A stretch of 64,000 nucleotides of DNA from Sipunculus nudus (GCA_026874595.1 CM049317.1:30374901-30438900); one strand, 5' to 3'. Shown: positions 50,473 through 63,268, counted from the first letter of the stretch. Translations and numbers: made by a program. Notes: generated from the sequence alone by a model not told the origin.

Positions 50473-51689
50473 ATAACACAGTACCAGCCAAAATATTGTA
50501 CTGAAACCACTGGCCTACTCTTGTACATGAGTGTTAAAAAAGTGGACCCTGGCAAGATCAATGGAGCAAATATAAACAGCGTGAACGCTATCTGCATATT
50601 CTGTTTTCTTTTTAAGCTTACAATCTGTGTTTCAAAACCATGCACTTTACTGTTTGGACTACGACTTGTTTGGGATCTTTCTTAAACTCAGGCGCACATC
50701 AACCTGCTCTTTTTTGTGTGATACTCACCAGCATTCAAACAAAAATTTGGATATGGTGTTGGTCGGTAGGGAGAATTTGTGCAAATAACACTGATTGTCT
50801 CTGCCATTCCTGTGTGTTTTTTCCCAGCATAATTCAGACAATCATGAATAGAATCTTATAAATGTTTCAGGGTATTTCAGAAATGGGAATATGAATAATC
50901 TATCAGATTTTGGTGTGGATCTGGCACTTGATCTTGATTCAGGAACTTCACCAAGGAATATTCCCTAATGTAAAGTCATCTGTGCATGAATTAACCTTTA
51001 AAAATGGGCTAAGTAAACAGTTTTGGGAGCATCCCACAACAGGGGTCCCAACATGGCGGAGGCTTGCATGCCTTAGAATGCAGATGTCTAGTTTACTTTA
51101 TTCTTTGCTGTGTGATCATCGTACCAAATGCAATTACTAAGCTCCATAATTGCTATTTTGTGGCATCTCATGATGGGCAGGATCAATTATATATCAAACG
51201 TATATCCTTCCCATATTAATACAATGGTGACATCAACATTATTCTATGATTTTGTCAAAAATCTGTTGCCATGGCAAGGAATTGCTAAATGCCAATTCTG
51301 TCATATGACATGATAATTTGTGAGAAGCTCGTATTAGCCTAGCTTTTTGACACATGAAAGCACTCAGGCATCACACACCTGTACCCAGAACCCTTCCTAC
51401 TTGAAATGAACACTTTACTGCCTCAAGACCAACCTGTATTAATAATTCAAAATTGCTCCAACAGATGTCAGCACAGATGAAAGTGCCTTCTTGTAAGTCG
51501 GGAGACAGATAATCTGCTATATACAAACAAACAATGACGTTTCAATTTTTTACTCCTCCACATTTTATGATCCACCCCTTCAAGAAAACATTTTTGATCT
51601 CTAAATCACTTTTTGAGATATTAATTTTATCAGTGGCAGACAGACTGACAAACATGGGGAAACAAAACCTTTGTTTAAGAGATACTCAC

Positions 51690-51798
51690 TCGGCTAGATC
51701 CTCCATATTGAGCACATTGGGGTAAGCTGACTCCAGCGTCATCAACAGTGATTCCTGGACGACCTCCTCTCTCGGTCTTTCTTCCTTTTTGGGCAACC
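51690..51798 (-). CDS. Phosphorylase-like gene, exon 5 of the visible part (linker end and winged-helix segment, part 1)
   Basis: 109 bp, acceptor GCTCACAG, donor GTGAGTATC, phases two bases in and two out. It encodes LPKKEERPREEVVQESLLMT and LESAYPNVLNMEDLA. The first half is charged linker; the second half looks like helix 1-2 of a winged-helix module continued by exon 6. Confidence 0.85.
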
Positions 51799-52614
51799 CT
51801 GTGAGCACGTACACAAATTTACATGACATTTTTAATCATCAAGTGTAAACTTAAGACAGTTGTGGTATCCACTAAAGCTGGGAACACACTAGTACCAAGT
51901 ATGACTGTTTGCTCTCTCATTTAAACAGAAACCCTCCAGGATTATTAATGTGACTAAACTAAATCCTAGATCAATGAAAAATGCCTAATTCACGGATTGC
52001 ATAATATACTTGTTATTGCTAATGTAATTAACTAAGTCAGCTGCAGTATGTCATACAAGGGTTGTGTAAAAACAGATTAATTGCATGTTTGTGGTATTAC
52101 AAGTCTCTTATTAATCTCCGCTATCTCCGCTTTTGATGACTATAGTAAAACAACACAGACCACATCATTTGTCAAAACAACAGTAAATAATTCATTTTTT
52201 TTTCTTGTTAAATTAAGGTTCTCTTGTCATCATTCAACAAATCAGGACCCAGGGTCATTCTGGAACATGCTTTCATGTGAGAAATCAAATCTGACAAAAT
52301 CAAATGAACACCTGCAAACCATGCACTCAGTGTTAAGTAAAGAAACCAAATAACAACACTGGGGGATCCAGGGCTTTGACATAACAACCAGAACCAACTT
52401 CACTCAATAATAAACGATCAATACGTATGAAGATACCAATAACATATCCATGTAATTGTATAAATAATATTTTCTAAAGTTTGCTGCACATATTAATTTT
52501 GGATCAGAGGAGAATCCATATGTTTTTTACTCTTTTTTTGAGTCAGCCCTTAGAAATTTGTAAAATGTTATGCATCAAAGCCTTTTATGGTCTTTTAGTG
52601 AATAAATTTATAAT

Positions 52615-52937
52615 GGGGTACCTTTGAACAAGGTTATTGGTATTTACGGTAACTCCCGCTTTTGCTTATCAGTGCCATCTTGTGTTCATTTAGTGAAACA
52701 CATAACATTTGAGTAAGGCATTAAAACTGGCTAATTCCTTTGTTCATTATTATACATTTGAGTAGATCGCTAAAAGGGATACATAAAGCTTCACTACGTT
52801 GCATTGAAATATGATTAAAGTTCACATTTAATCGAAAAGAAAACTTCTAAATCATTCAAAGTTTGAATACTAGATGGTGCTGATAAGCCAGTGCAGGAGT
52901 TACCGTAAGTAACAATAATCTTGTTCAAAGGTACCCT
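52615..52937. repeat. Palindromic MITE (GGGGTACCTTTGAACAAG), best copy
   Basis: The left end GGGGTACCTTTGAACAAGGT and the reverse complement of the right end (GGGTACCTTTGAACAAGATT) pair over about 40 bp with few mismatches, including TTACGGTAACTC. There is no ORF. Relatives at 53890-54183 and 61228-61556 share interior words (GCCATCTTGTGTTCATT, ACATTTGAGT, AAGGCATTA). Confidence 0.8.
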
Positions 52938-53379
52938 ATTGTCTATCAAGCATATACTTTTTCACTTTTTGTAGTTTGCCATTTTACATCAATTTTCAAA
53001 TTTTTTATTATTCATTTTTTTAATAAAGCTTTTAAATATAATGGCCCATAATGAAAACAAAGTAAAGGATGGCACATATATGCATGCACCTGAGTGGGCA
53101 AAAAATTCAGTATAAGAGATGATTTATTATGCGCATCAATTACCATTCTTGGCCCCATCATATCATGTATGTCCCAAAAATCATTTCTAAGTGGCTTAAT
53201 ACAGAATTTCCATTTTATTATGCATATTTGTCACAAAAGACAACCAGAACACTGCAAAAGTGCATGATAGGCCTGTTGTACGTCTTGTGAACTATGACAC
53301 AGTAAACTATGCGCAAAATTGTACTTTCCTGTGGATGTGGGCAGATTTTTCTGTGAACTGAATACAGGTGAAAAACTCT

Positions 53380-53655
53380 TTTGGTTATTATTTATAATGA
53401 GTTTTGTGAAAAATCCATAAAATTATTGTGATTCCACATGGTGCCACCAAAGTCTGGTGACCTCTGACCTCATTTAATATGCATGGTTTTTGCCTAGAAT
53501 CAAACTTGGGCAAGATAATCTATTGGTTAATAGCTAAAGTGAGTTTTGTGAAAATCTCTCAAATCCTGGTAAGTTACCAAGGCGACATTTATAGTTAACA
53601 AACAGACAAACGGGCCAACTTACAGACTTAAGACGTGTATAAAAACAACTAGAGG
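53380..53655 (+). mobile_element. GTATAAAAA-end family, fragment copy 2
   Basis: ATAATGAGTTTTGTGAAAAT, GTGACCTCTGACCTCATTTA, an AACAGACAAACGGGCC stretch and the end GACGTGTATAAAAAC match the order seen at 3640-4170 (complement) and 62350-62520. Confidence 0.6.
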
Positions 53656-53889
53656 CTGTTGTAGGTGCCTCTATGGATATCTCTCCCAGAACCTTAATTT
53701 TTCCTGTGTTCCTGTCATGTTCACCAAACTGGTTCTCAGGTGAGCTCCAGAACACAGCAAGATCCTAATACCAACAAATATTGTGGTTATTTTAGACCAA
53801 CAGACAAACTGAGTGGAAAACATAATACTTTTGGTATCTTCAGAGGTATAATTAGAGGTGTAATTGAGCATCTGTTCTAATGAATCAAT

Positions 53890-54183
53890 GGGGTAACTTA
53901 AAATATGTTTTCATAATTAATTACGGTAAAACTGCTATTGCATCTCAGTGCCATCTTGTGTTCATTAAGAGAAACTCATAACAACTGATTTAGGCATTAA
54001 TATTCAATAATACCTTTGTATATCAATCCTTAAACATTTGAGTGGATTGCCACCCAGAATACAAAACGTTTCACTGTGTAGACCTGGAATATGATTACGG
54101 TAATCAAAAAGATAGATATCTTAACTTCTTTATTGTTCAACTCTTGAATACTAGATACTAGATTTAAACAATTAAAAGGTACC
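53890..54183. repeat. Palindromic MITE (GGGGTACC family), diverged copy
   Basis: Begins GGGGTAACTT and ends AAAAGGTACCC. The interior shares CAGTGCCATCTTGTGTTCAT and ACATTTGAGTGGATTGCC with 52615-52937. Confidence 0.7.
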
Positions 54184-57100
54184 CAATTTAAGATGGAAAA
54201 TCAGTGTAGGAATATGTTGGTCCATACACATGATTGCTAAAATGCCTTCTCTCACAAGGCACATTTTACTGCAAGCATGAAAAGAAATGGATTGTAAAAT
54301 ATATTTTAGCGACCCATTATAATTATTTGGCAGATTTCTACCTTGTGCTAACATTTGCACAAAATGGGATGGTGTTTCATTTAATTAAAACAAAGTTTTG
54401 CATGCATGTAATATCAAGTCATGATGAATAATATGACATTTCTTCTATTGCTAAAAATGTAATCCCATGTAATGGCACATGCATATATAAATTTTCTTTT
54501 TCCAGTATGAAGAGACATTCAATCAGTATTAGATTCTTTATTTGAGTTTATGAAAATAAAATCTTCTGGAGCAATTAAGGGAAACATAACATGAATCTTG
54601 TACTTAATTTGTAAAACAGATAATTGCCAATAACTGGAGCTGTCAAATTAAGGGGAAAAAAGTTCTTTTTACTTGTTACTTCATATTTAATCTTCCTTAC
54701 AATCTTGGGTAAATATATTGATTAAGAAGATGTCTTCAAAACATGAGTGGGATAATTCACTAATTACTTATGTCGATTCCTTATATGACCTTCAAGGGGT
54801 ATAAAACATTCAAGGTAACATTGTTATTTATGTTAAATTAATCTAAAGATGAGTAACGGTGCATGCGATTTCTTTTCAGAAATACACGTAACTCTAACTC
54901 CATGCAGACAAACATGCTATATCAACGCTGGGTTCTGTATACCGTTAACAGCTACAAACTGTTAGAAAAATAATTTTCAGTGCTGCCACTATGAAGTTTT
55001 AGAAAATAATATAAAATCTAAAAAAAGGAACTTAAAAAAACACTGCTTAACTTTTATATAAATGTGACAATATTATTTTCAAACCTGCTGCATGCTCAAC
55101 ATCTGATTTCTTGAGCTATGGCTTAAATTCTTTGAGCATATATTAAGAGGCACTGTTACATATGCAGTCAGAGCATAATAAAAGTGCTTTTGAAAATTTA
55201 TGTCGCTTGTGCTTAAGTACTAGTGGGCTATACCTCAGTGTAATAAAATTTTTAAAATTATATAAAATTATAAAATTTTATCTGAAAAATTCATTACCAC
55301 CACCTTGAAGATGTTATACTTTTAAAATAAATACAAAAATGGAGATGCATCTATAGGATAATGAAAATAATTTTTTTAACATATGAAATGGCAGCACTGT
55401 ACTTGGGTGTGAAGGATAAAGTGCAAACATAACGTCATCCAATACCAAACTTACCATCCTGCTGAGCTTGTAAGCCTTCAGAAATAACCAGGAATATGTC
55501 TTAACAAACAATTATAGCCCTCAGGAACAACCATACATATCTCAACATACATTCAAATTGTATTTCCACCTGTATGTGACATTAATGCATACACCACTAA
55601 ATTTCATCCAAAGTAAAAATTCTATTTTCATCTGTTGTAAAAATCATAATTTTGCTTCAAAACTGACATAAGGAAACATGCAAAATTTTACAAAAATATA
55701 CATTTTTTAGCCACCTACCAGCTACTGATATTAAATTACACATTAACATTAGAAACTTTGAGAATGGGGACATGTTATTATCATGGAAGTCCAAACTGCA
55801 TTTAAGAAGCAAAATAAGGCAAATGTTGTCCTAACTAACCCTTTTTTTAAAACAAAATACACAATATGGATGAATAAATGTATTTAAATATACAAAACTT
55901 CTGAAAGCACTGATAGAAATTTGTTTTAAAAGTGTACTGAAAAAAGGTATTAAAAGAATCGTGTAAACTTTTAAAATGTTAATCTGACAAATAAAAAAAA
56001 TATTTAAATAAAAAATATATATAATATATAGCTCTTGGGTTTAGTTCAACTCACAAGGCAGTCAAATATAAATATATTAAGCCAATAATTCTGAAGCAAA
56101 GTTGGGCTCCACAAGAAATTGGCTGGATGTGACACATGCGTAAAATACTTCAAATTATACATATTATTCACAACCAGTTCCAAGCTTTTAATAAAAGAGG
56201 AACAAGCCAGACTAATGACTAATCACAAAGAAACCCTGGATTTATTTGTTGCAAGTCTGCTTGATTGAAACACATATACTGCAAATCCCTAGAAAATGTA
56301 TACATTTTAATTTTCAATGGTATCTCAAATGACTTGGTGTAACTTGGGTCCATGTCTTAAACAAATGAGTAAAATAAAGATAGGAAATTATATGTAGCTT
56401 AATTTTATATAAACTACAAGATATAAAGAACCCTCAGAATGCATGAATTAAAGTCACAATACTGACCAACATAGTGGTGTGGTGATCATAGGGTTTTCAG
56501 TCATTTCAATTCTAAATGAGAAAATCTCATTTTAATGCTCAATTGCCAAAGGAAAACGGGGACAGATACAGGGTCTTAGAGGGGGCAGGGGGCTCATCAC
56601 CCTGTCAAAAAAGGATGGATGTGCACCCCTAAATCCCATACTCAAATCTGCCCCTGATCAATCACATCAACAAAATAAGTGTTTTTTTTTCCATATGAAG
56701 TTATGTTATAGGCCAATTATAGGCCAATAGATTCTGCCATACTTTTGTAATATTTTACACCTCAGTTCTGAACACACACTCAAAGACAACTTCTGTGCAT
56801 ATGATTGATACCATGGTAGCAAAAATAGGATGACTTAATAAAATCCATAAAACTGGCTTAGAACTGACAAAATTCTTGTTACTGGCACTGAGCTGACAAA
56901 TTACTTTGGTGTAATATTGTCTAGGGGGGACATACTGCCTATTTTCTCTGAACAGATTCACAGATGATGAAATTTTGTTTGTACCAATTATAACTGATTA
57001 TTAATTGGTTTGTCTGAACAGATATGTCAGAATACAATATTAACCAAATTCCACCACCATGAATGAATCATTTGCATCTCCAAATATACTGATTTTAACA

Positions 57101-57189
57101 TCCCAGACAAGATTACTTTTTTCAAAACTCTTCCGAGCAGACACACAACACTATAACATGATAAAAGTTATGTATGCTGGATCCTGTCC

Positions 57190-57726
57190 CTGGAGATTCC
57201 ATAAAGGTTAGTAAAATTCTCAACACAGGGACATACACTGTACATAGCTATACCGTTTGACCATATCACATGGTCATCATCACCACAATGGCATGCTTGA
57301 CGATGACTCAAGGACAAGACAAAACACAACAAGAAGAGAGGTGTTGTCTAAGACATCCATTGTGGTGACTGGGAAAACAAATCCAGAAACATCAAAAACA
57401 AGCCATGTCTGCAGATTATTTACATCAAGATGTATGCAGGATACCGAATGCTGTTGGACTAGAGTCTGATTTAGTTGATGTCAGGGGAAAGGTAAAGGAG
57501 GCACTCAACATCCAACAGCCTCAACCTGCCCAAAACCTCCACCGGGGCCTGGATCTTCCACAGAATTACAACCACTTGTTGTCGCAGAATCACTGTGGTC
57601 ATGTGACAACACCTGAGTTGTCATCAAGCACGCCAGTTTGCTGATGATGACTGTGTGATACAGTTGAAAGCTACAGCTACGTATAAGTCAAGGAGTTGAG
57701 AATTTTACTAACGTTTACGATTCCCT
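57190..57726. repeat. Long palindromic element, about 540 bp
   Basis: GTTAGTAAAATTCTCAAC at about 57207 is exactly the inverted complement of GTTGAGAATTTTACTAAC at about 57695. Pairing continues inward: a TAGCTATACCGTTTGACC-like arm, then TCATCATC and GGCATGCTTGACGATGACTC against the complement of GAGTTGTCATCAAGCACGCC. Short frames here (57257-57644) are products of the repeat, not genes. Confidence 0.7.
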
Positions 57727-57765
57727 TGATGCAAGTTTTTTCTCCCTGTAAACATGATAACATTA

Positions 57766-58055
57766 AAAGGCAAAAAAAAAAAAATGGTATGGTTCTTAGG
57801 CATTTTGTTTTTTAAAAATCCTTGCAGGCAGGTGATTTTTTGTATGTTTTGATAAAAATGTCAGATGATCAGGGAAAGCATGATAATAACAGAATTTTTT
57901 AGCTAAACAGGTAAAAGCACTACATAACAAAGGAAATCTTATCAAAATTATATTACCCTATCTTCTTGAATGATGAAATCAAAATAAAAATTTTTTATGC
58001 GGGGGACTAAATTGACGTGGATGGGGCCTGAGAATCATACCTTTATTTTTTTGGC
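57766..58055. repeat. Palindromic MITE-like element, copy 2 (inverted relative to 1441-1701)
   Basis: GGTATGGTTCTTAGGCA (57786-57802) and CCTGAGAATCATACC ending at 58041, followed by an A/T-rich run and GGCC, mirror the ends of the 1441-1701 copy. Confidence 0.72.
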
Positions 58056-58690
58056 CTAACACTCCACACATGATGGGAATCTAGTCTTGTGAACTTTCAC
58101 ACTGACAACAGTTTTTATGAGACCCAAATATTCTCAAATACACTTTCCACACATGCCAGAATTTTTCACACTATTTCAGTGTGATGGCAATATCTTTTGA
58201 AATACAGAGACCCTTCTATCACGTCAAAAACAATGACTTTTTTTATTTTCTTTGAACAATGCAGACATTTTTTAAAACTCCAAGCATCATGAAATTTGAA
58301 AGAAGACAACTTTTCAGCTCTCCAAAGATGACTGAATTTTTTCATCACCCCTCTGCAAACATGATTGAATATCTATCTCTCTCAGAAGATGACATTTTTA
58401 TCGTTCTTCAAACACGAGAAAACATAACCAACGTAACAAGATAATTTTCAACTCACTTATTAAAAACTGGTTCAAAAACAAAAGTTAATATTGTTAGTAA
58501 TTCATCACACACTGAAAACACACATTAGTGATCATAATATTAATTCTCAATCTGAGAAAGATTTTATTTTGCATTTTATAAAAAAAAATTCAACTTTTTA
58601 TTTTCAACACTTCTTGAAACAAAGATGACCTAAAAATTAACTAATGTAAACTGAATCGGGATGCACACAGCCGAAGCCATGCAGACTCAC

Positions 58691-58735
58691 CGATAATCTT
58701 AGGTTTTTTCGGTGGAATTGGCTTTACCTTTTTCC
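58691..58735 (-). CDS. Phosphorylase-like gene, 45-bp microexon (Pro/Lys linker)
   Basis: The complement runs from acceptor CAATCCAG to donor GTGAGT. Phases one in and one out make it symmetric. It encodes KKVKPIPPKKPKII, a basic proline-rich linker joining APAPAPG to GLPKKEERP. A symmetric 45-bp exon could be skipped without a frameshift. The call rests on consensus splice sites and exact phase agreement with both neighbours. Confidence 0.75.
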
Positions 58736-59496
58736 CTGGATTGGCAACAGACCATGTACATATTGAAATATATATATAACTGCCAGTTACCATATATTTA
58801 ATTCTGAACACTGAAAGAAGGTTCTCTGTGTGGGAAATATATTGTAATAATAAACAAAATTTTACTGATTATGAACAAATACTGTACAATTTTATGGGCA
58901 GGATAAAACTTAAACACAGTAATGATTATAGTACTATACTGAAGGCATACATTTAAGCATGCAGTGACATACTTTTGTCTGATGGTTTTCAAAGCACTTA
59001 TTCATATTCATAACATGTGTAATTTCCTGTTTTTTAGTGTCAGTTACTGAGACCTCTGCATATAAATGCATCAATGATATACAAGTCAAGAACTTAATTG
59101 CCAATCAAGTCTCACCAATTGCTATGAGTGTGTTCACTCTGAGTGGTGCTTTGAGAAATTTAGACTGACACCCTGCTTAATAGTTTATCCAGAAGCTCCT
59201 TGAAATGCATACAGGCCATGCCCATAATGACATTCCCAGAAAACCATTTTACATAAAATAAAGCAGTGGTTCATGTGAGACGGCCAAAGAGTCATAACTC
59301 ATACTGAATGGAAATGAGCAGAGAACCAATCTACAGAAAATCCTTCTTTGCAAAAAAGCTATTCAGAAGAAGCAGTTTTTTTTCCTGCCCCTTTTATAAG
59401 CCTATTTCCAGAGTGTATAAGAAGTGAGCACATTACCAGTCTATGTACAATGACAAGAAGAAACCAGCTGCCAGGTGGCGCCACTGATCTGCTTAC
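58736..59496 (-). other. Intron of the phosphorylase-like gene
   Basis: 0.76 kb, donor GTAAGC. AT-rich; nothing recognised. Confidence 0.8.
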
Positions 59497-59619
59497 CTGG
59501 TGCAGGTGCTGGGGCCTCGGCCTCCTGTAGTTGCATCATGTCGATGTCAAGTTTCCTCATCTGTTTGTATTTGGGCACCTGTATCTGCTTCATCACCTTC
59601 TTGATGAAGCCCACATAAT
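59497..59619 (-). CDS. Phosphorylase-like gene, exon 3 of the visible part
   Basis: 123 bp, acceptor GTTACAG, donor GTAAGC. It encodes YVGFIKKVMKQIQVPKYKQM and RKLDIDMMQLQEAEAPAPAP. The first half is a basic amphipathic helix-rich stretch; the second turns into an Ala/Pro linker that leads to the Pro/Lys microexon. I recognise no domain. Confidence 0.85.
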
Positions 59620-59809
59620 CTGTAACCACCAGCATCACATGTAAGGTGTCACTGAGCATCCAATATATTCTGTATCTAATAACACTAAACCCCTTTAACA
59701 AGTTCACCAGCATTCCATGTTTAAGGGGCCTATTCCGATAACTGTTCACTGATGAAATCCCTTGAACCTTAAAAAGCAATAGCACTGCCAATGTGCAAAA
59801 TATGCTCGT

Positions 59810-60290
59810 CTTACATCTTGTGACCTCTGACCCCATTAACTGTGTGTGAATTTTGCCGAGAATTAAAATCAGGTGAGAAACTGTATTGGTTAATATTTAT
59901 GATGAGTTTCATGAACACCCATTAGATATTTGGTCAGTTGTCACAGCGCCAACATAAGTCTAGTGACCCCTGAGCTCATTAAATATGCATGGATTTTGCC
60001 GAGAATCTAACCTAGGTGAAACAATTTTTGTTTACATTTCAGTTGATTTCATCAAAATCAGTTATCATGGCAACACCACAAAGTAGCCTTGTGACCTCTG
60101 ACATCATTAAATATGCTTGGAATTAGCCTATATTTAAACTTGGGTGAGATAAACAACTGGTTAGAAGTTATGGCAAGTTTCTTGAAAATCCATCAAATGG
60201 CTGGTAATTTATCTTGGAGACACTAAAAGTTGATGGAAAAACCATGTGTATACCATTAAACGTCCCATCACAGACAGGCGCATAAAAATA
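59810..60290 (+). mobile_element. GTATAAAAA-end family, fragment copy 3
   Basis: Three successive units of about 145 bp, each with TTGTGACCTCTGA(C/T)-type and AATATGCATGGATTTTGCC words, followed by GACACTAAAAGTTGATGG, ACGTCCCATC and GCGCATAAAAATAG. Confidence 0.65.
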
Positions 60291-61227
60291 GTCCAGGCAA
60301 TGCCAACCTCACCACACACAAGCCATTCAGTTTGTTTATATCCACTTGCCTATAATATGTGGGGTACCCATCAAAACAATCCTATTACATTCAACGAGGA
60401 CATCTGGTGGTAAGTCAGACAAACCAGGGCATTTTACCACCTAAGGTTACATGGTTTTCTGTTTGACAACATGAGTGGTTGTACCATGTTTACCAACAGC
60501 TAGTAGATAAGCAAGCTCATACATCTGTCACAAGAGGTGTCATAAGAACTTTTCTCAACAGAAATTACCTACATTTCATTTACATGTATACAGTCTAATC
60601 CAGAAATCACATAAATTCTACAGAAAAAAACAGGGGAATAGCTGGGTTTAAATGTCACCCGGCATCAAGTGTAATCTGTATCTATTAACACTGAACCTTT
60701 GACACCCCTGCACCACGGGTGGTAAATGTTACATTGTTACGTTGTAATTAAATGAGCGAAAGAAGGAAGCCTGCAAAGCACCTGTTGTGATCAATTAACT
60801 CTGACAGTAGGTCTTCTCTACCTGACCTTAACACTTGTACATGTTAATACACTTAATCACTACACTCCAGTTCACAAACATGGTACATATGTAAGACACA
60901 GCGCAAATCCTACTGGCATTTGTATATGAATACATAAGGATCATGGAAGCTGAGAGAAGTAATTTATCTAAGAAATATGATGAAGAATATCATGGATTTG
61001 GACATGTTGTTTTACCTCTTCTCCATTATGAAATGGAAAGAGTCATGGCAAAAAAAGTATTGGTTTGGCAATTCATTTTAATAATCAGTATATCCAAGTA
61101 TATCAGTTTATCTCATAGAATGAGCAAATCACATGCATATAATATCAGTAATTTCCCATTTTTTAAATCAACCGATCCCATTCAAAGGGTATGAGTATTA
61201 CCAGCTTTATAAGCATTTCCCGTCAAA

Positions 61228-61556
61228 GGGGTACCTCAAAATAATCACAGTATTAATCACAGTAAAACTGCTATTGCATCTCAACATCATCATCTTTACA
61301 TCAAATGAAATTCATTTAGCGTAAGGCATTACAACTGGATCATTATTTTTATATTCTTATACATTTGATTGGATTGCCAACATGAAGAAACAACAGTTTT
61401 TCACTGTTTAGAGCTAAAATGTGATAAAAGCTAACTTTTAAACATCAAGACAGATTTCTTAAATTTCTAAATCATTCGACATCTGTATCATGGTCCTGAG
61501 AAGCATATGTGGTAGTTACCATAAATTACAATAATAATCTCATCCAAAGGTACCCC
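61228..61556. repeat. Palindromic MITE (GGGGTACC family), copy 3
   Basis: GGGGTACCTCAAAATAATCA at the left and ATAATCTCATCCAAAGGTAC then CCC at the right. The interior shares AGTAAAACTGCTATTGCATC with the copy at 53890. Confidence 0.72.
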
Positions 61557-61663
61557 ATTCAGCATCTACATTTTATCCTGAGGACTGGTATTTCCTCTTT
61601 TACCAAGAATACAGTGAAGAACACAATTTTTTAAACTGATGAGAATCATGATTTTTTCCTTAC

Positions 61664-61775
61664 CGCGGGGAAACTGGTCTGGCTTCACCAGCTCCTTAAA
61701 AAATTCATAAGCTCCTGTGACCTTGTCCAGGTAATCTGTGCCGTCACGGAACCAGAACTTCAAGACACGACTCTC
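61664..61775 (-). CDS. Phosphorylase-like gene, exon 2 of the visible part
   Basis: 112 bp, acceptor TTTTGCAG, donor GTAAGG, phase 0 in and one base out. It encodes ESRVLKFWFRDGTDYLDKVT and GAYEFFKELVKPDQFPR. Rich in aromatic and charged residues, probably globular. No family recognised. Confidence 0.88.
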
Positions 61776-63268
61776 CTGCAAAACAGCATCCCAAGTGGCT
61801 TACAATCATGGATACGGTGTAGGTGCATTGAACGGGGATAAAACAGTAACTGAAGCCACATTTATGTTTTAAAAATGTGGGTTGAATGCCTAATAAGCTT
61901 TTACTATATCTTACTATAATAATATATTAATATTTTATCATTTGTATAAGTCTTTTAGGAAAAAAAGTGTCATTTCCTATTTTTCTTGATCTGAATTGTG
62001 TGTGTGAGATCATTGACAAATATACCACAAGGGGGGTCATCATAAACATACACAGATCAGCTATAACATGATAAAAGTAAAATATGATAGTATTTAATAG
62101 GTTACAAATATGCCACCAAAAAAATTGATAATATCAATGATTTGTTCTTTTCTTCCATAATTAATTAAACTGGTTGCATTTTTTCATAATTGATAATGAT
62201 CGATTATGAATGTGCATACAAATAAGTGATAAAATCCCGAAAAAAAATAGTTTATCCTGTGAGAGATTTAGAAAGATTGTACACAAAGTACTGAACTTCA
62301 GTAAGATTGAACCTTGTGCAAGTGTAAATATGAGCACTGCAAACGTGCATAATACACACGTAAGTAGTTATGGCCAGTTTTGTGAAAATCCATCAGAGTC
62401 CTTGTTTACAAGTTATAGCAGCGACACTAAAAGTTAATGGACAGATGGACTGATGGAGGGACAGATGGACACTCGGTATACCATAATACTCCCTTCATAT
62501 GACAGGTGTATAAAAACCTGGCCAATACCTTGACCTTTCAGGGTGATGCAAAATTTCTTGGTCAATATTTTAGGCATAATTTCATAACGCTGACTGCATG
62601 GTAATAGAGGAGGCACATAAAACAATTGATTAATAATTGATCTTTGGTCATTTTGTTTCTTTCAGTCATCAAACATGATTTAACAACCAATTTCAAACCA
62701 CATATATATATATATATATATCCATATACTATACAAGATTCATAATTTAATCCAATAAATATTTTTTTTCAATATATGTATTCATCAATCCCATAAAAGA
62801 GGTTATGTTTTTATTCACATCTGTTTGTTTGACTGTTAGAAGGGTTATGCAATTACTGAACTAATTTACATAACCACACGGGCATGGATGAACCAATATA
62901 ATTTTATACAGATTCAGATAAAGGGATGGATCCAGCTTTATTGGAATACTCTGTCGGACAATGCAATATCATACAAAACAGGCCTTTGTAACATCTCTAA
63001 TATTTACAAACAACTCTTGAAACTACTACAGACATGGGAAGTTTTTCATGCAGGCACGTGCTATCCAAAAGACACCATCCACAGTCCATTTGGTTGCAAA
63101 GTAAATACTTTAGATAAGATATATCATTACTTAACACAAAATTGGCAGAACCTTTGCATATTTGTTCTAGGACAAATGTTATTTGTATTGAATATTTTAA
63201 AACAGCTATCATGGGAAGAAACATGCAGGCATGGGTGCTGGGACAGACTTTCTTTTGCTGCCACCTAC
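61776..63268 (-). other. Intron of the phosphorylase-like gene
   Basis: 1.5 kb, donor GTAGGT. Contains a GTATAAAAA-family end (62350-62520) and a short AT microsatellite (about 62700-62722). Confidence 0.8.
62350..62520 (+). mobile_element. GTATAAAAA-end family, fragment copy 4
   Basis: GTGAAAATCCATCAGAGTCC, GACACTAAAAGTTAATGGAC, repeated GACAGATGGAC words, then TACCATAATACTCCC...GTGTATAAAAAC. Confidence 0.65.

Larger units (their letters stand above)
48447..51689 (-). other. Intron of the phosphorylase-like gene
   Basis: 3.2 kb, donor GTGAGTATC. It contains a dispersed repeat copy (50403-50472, - strand) and a duplicated exon-like segment (50278-50353). A run of ATAACATAACAT-type words (about 49840-50340) may be a degenerate simple repeat. 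Confidence 0.75.
51799..58690 (-). other. Longest unfilled intron of the phosphorylase-like gene (6.9 kb)
   Basis: Contains two members of the GGGGTACC palindromic MITE family (52615-52937 and 53890-54183), a fragment of the GTATAAAAA-end family (53380-53655), a long palindromic element (57190-57726) and MITE copy 2 (57766-58055). The stretch 54184-57189 is AT-rich with nothing recognised. Confidence 0.75.
59620..61663 (-). other. Intron of the phosphorylase-like gene with repeat fragments
   Basis: 2.0 kb, donor GTAAGG. Holds a GTATAAAAA-family fragment (59810-60290) and the third GGGGTACC MITE (61228-61556). The rest has nothing recognised. Confidence 0.8.

Noticed and set aside
57257-57644. 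Overlapping open frames with a His-rich start.
   Set aside because: They lie entirely within a long inverted repeat and mirror its arms, so they are repeat by-products.
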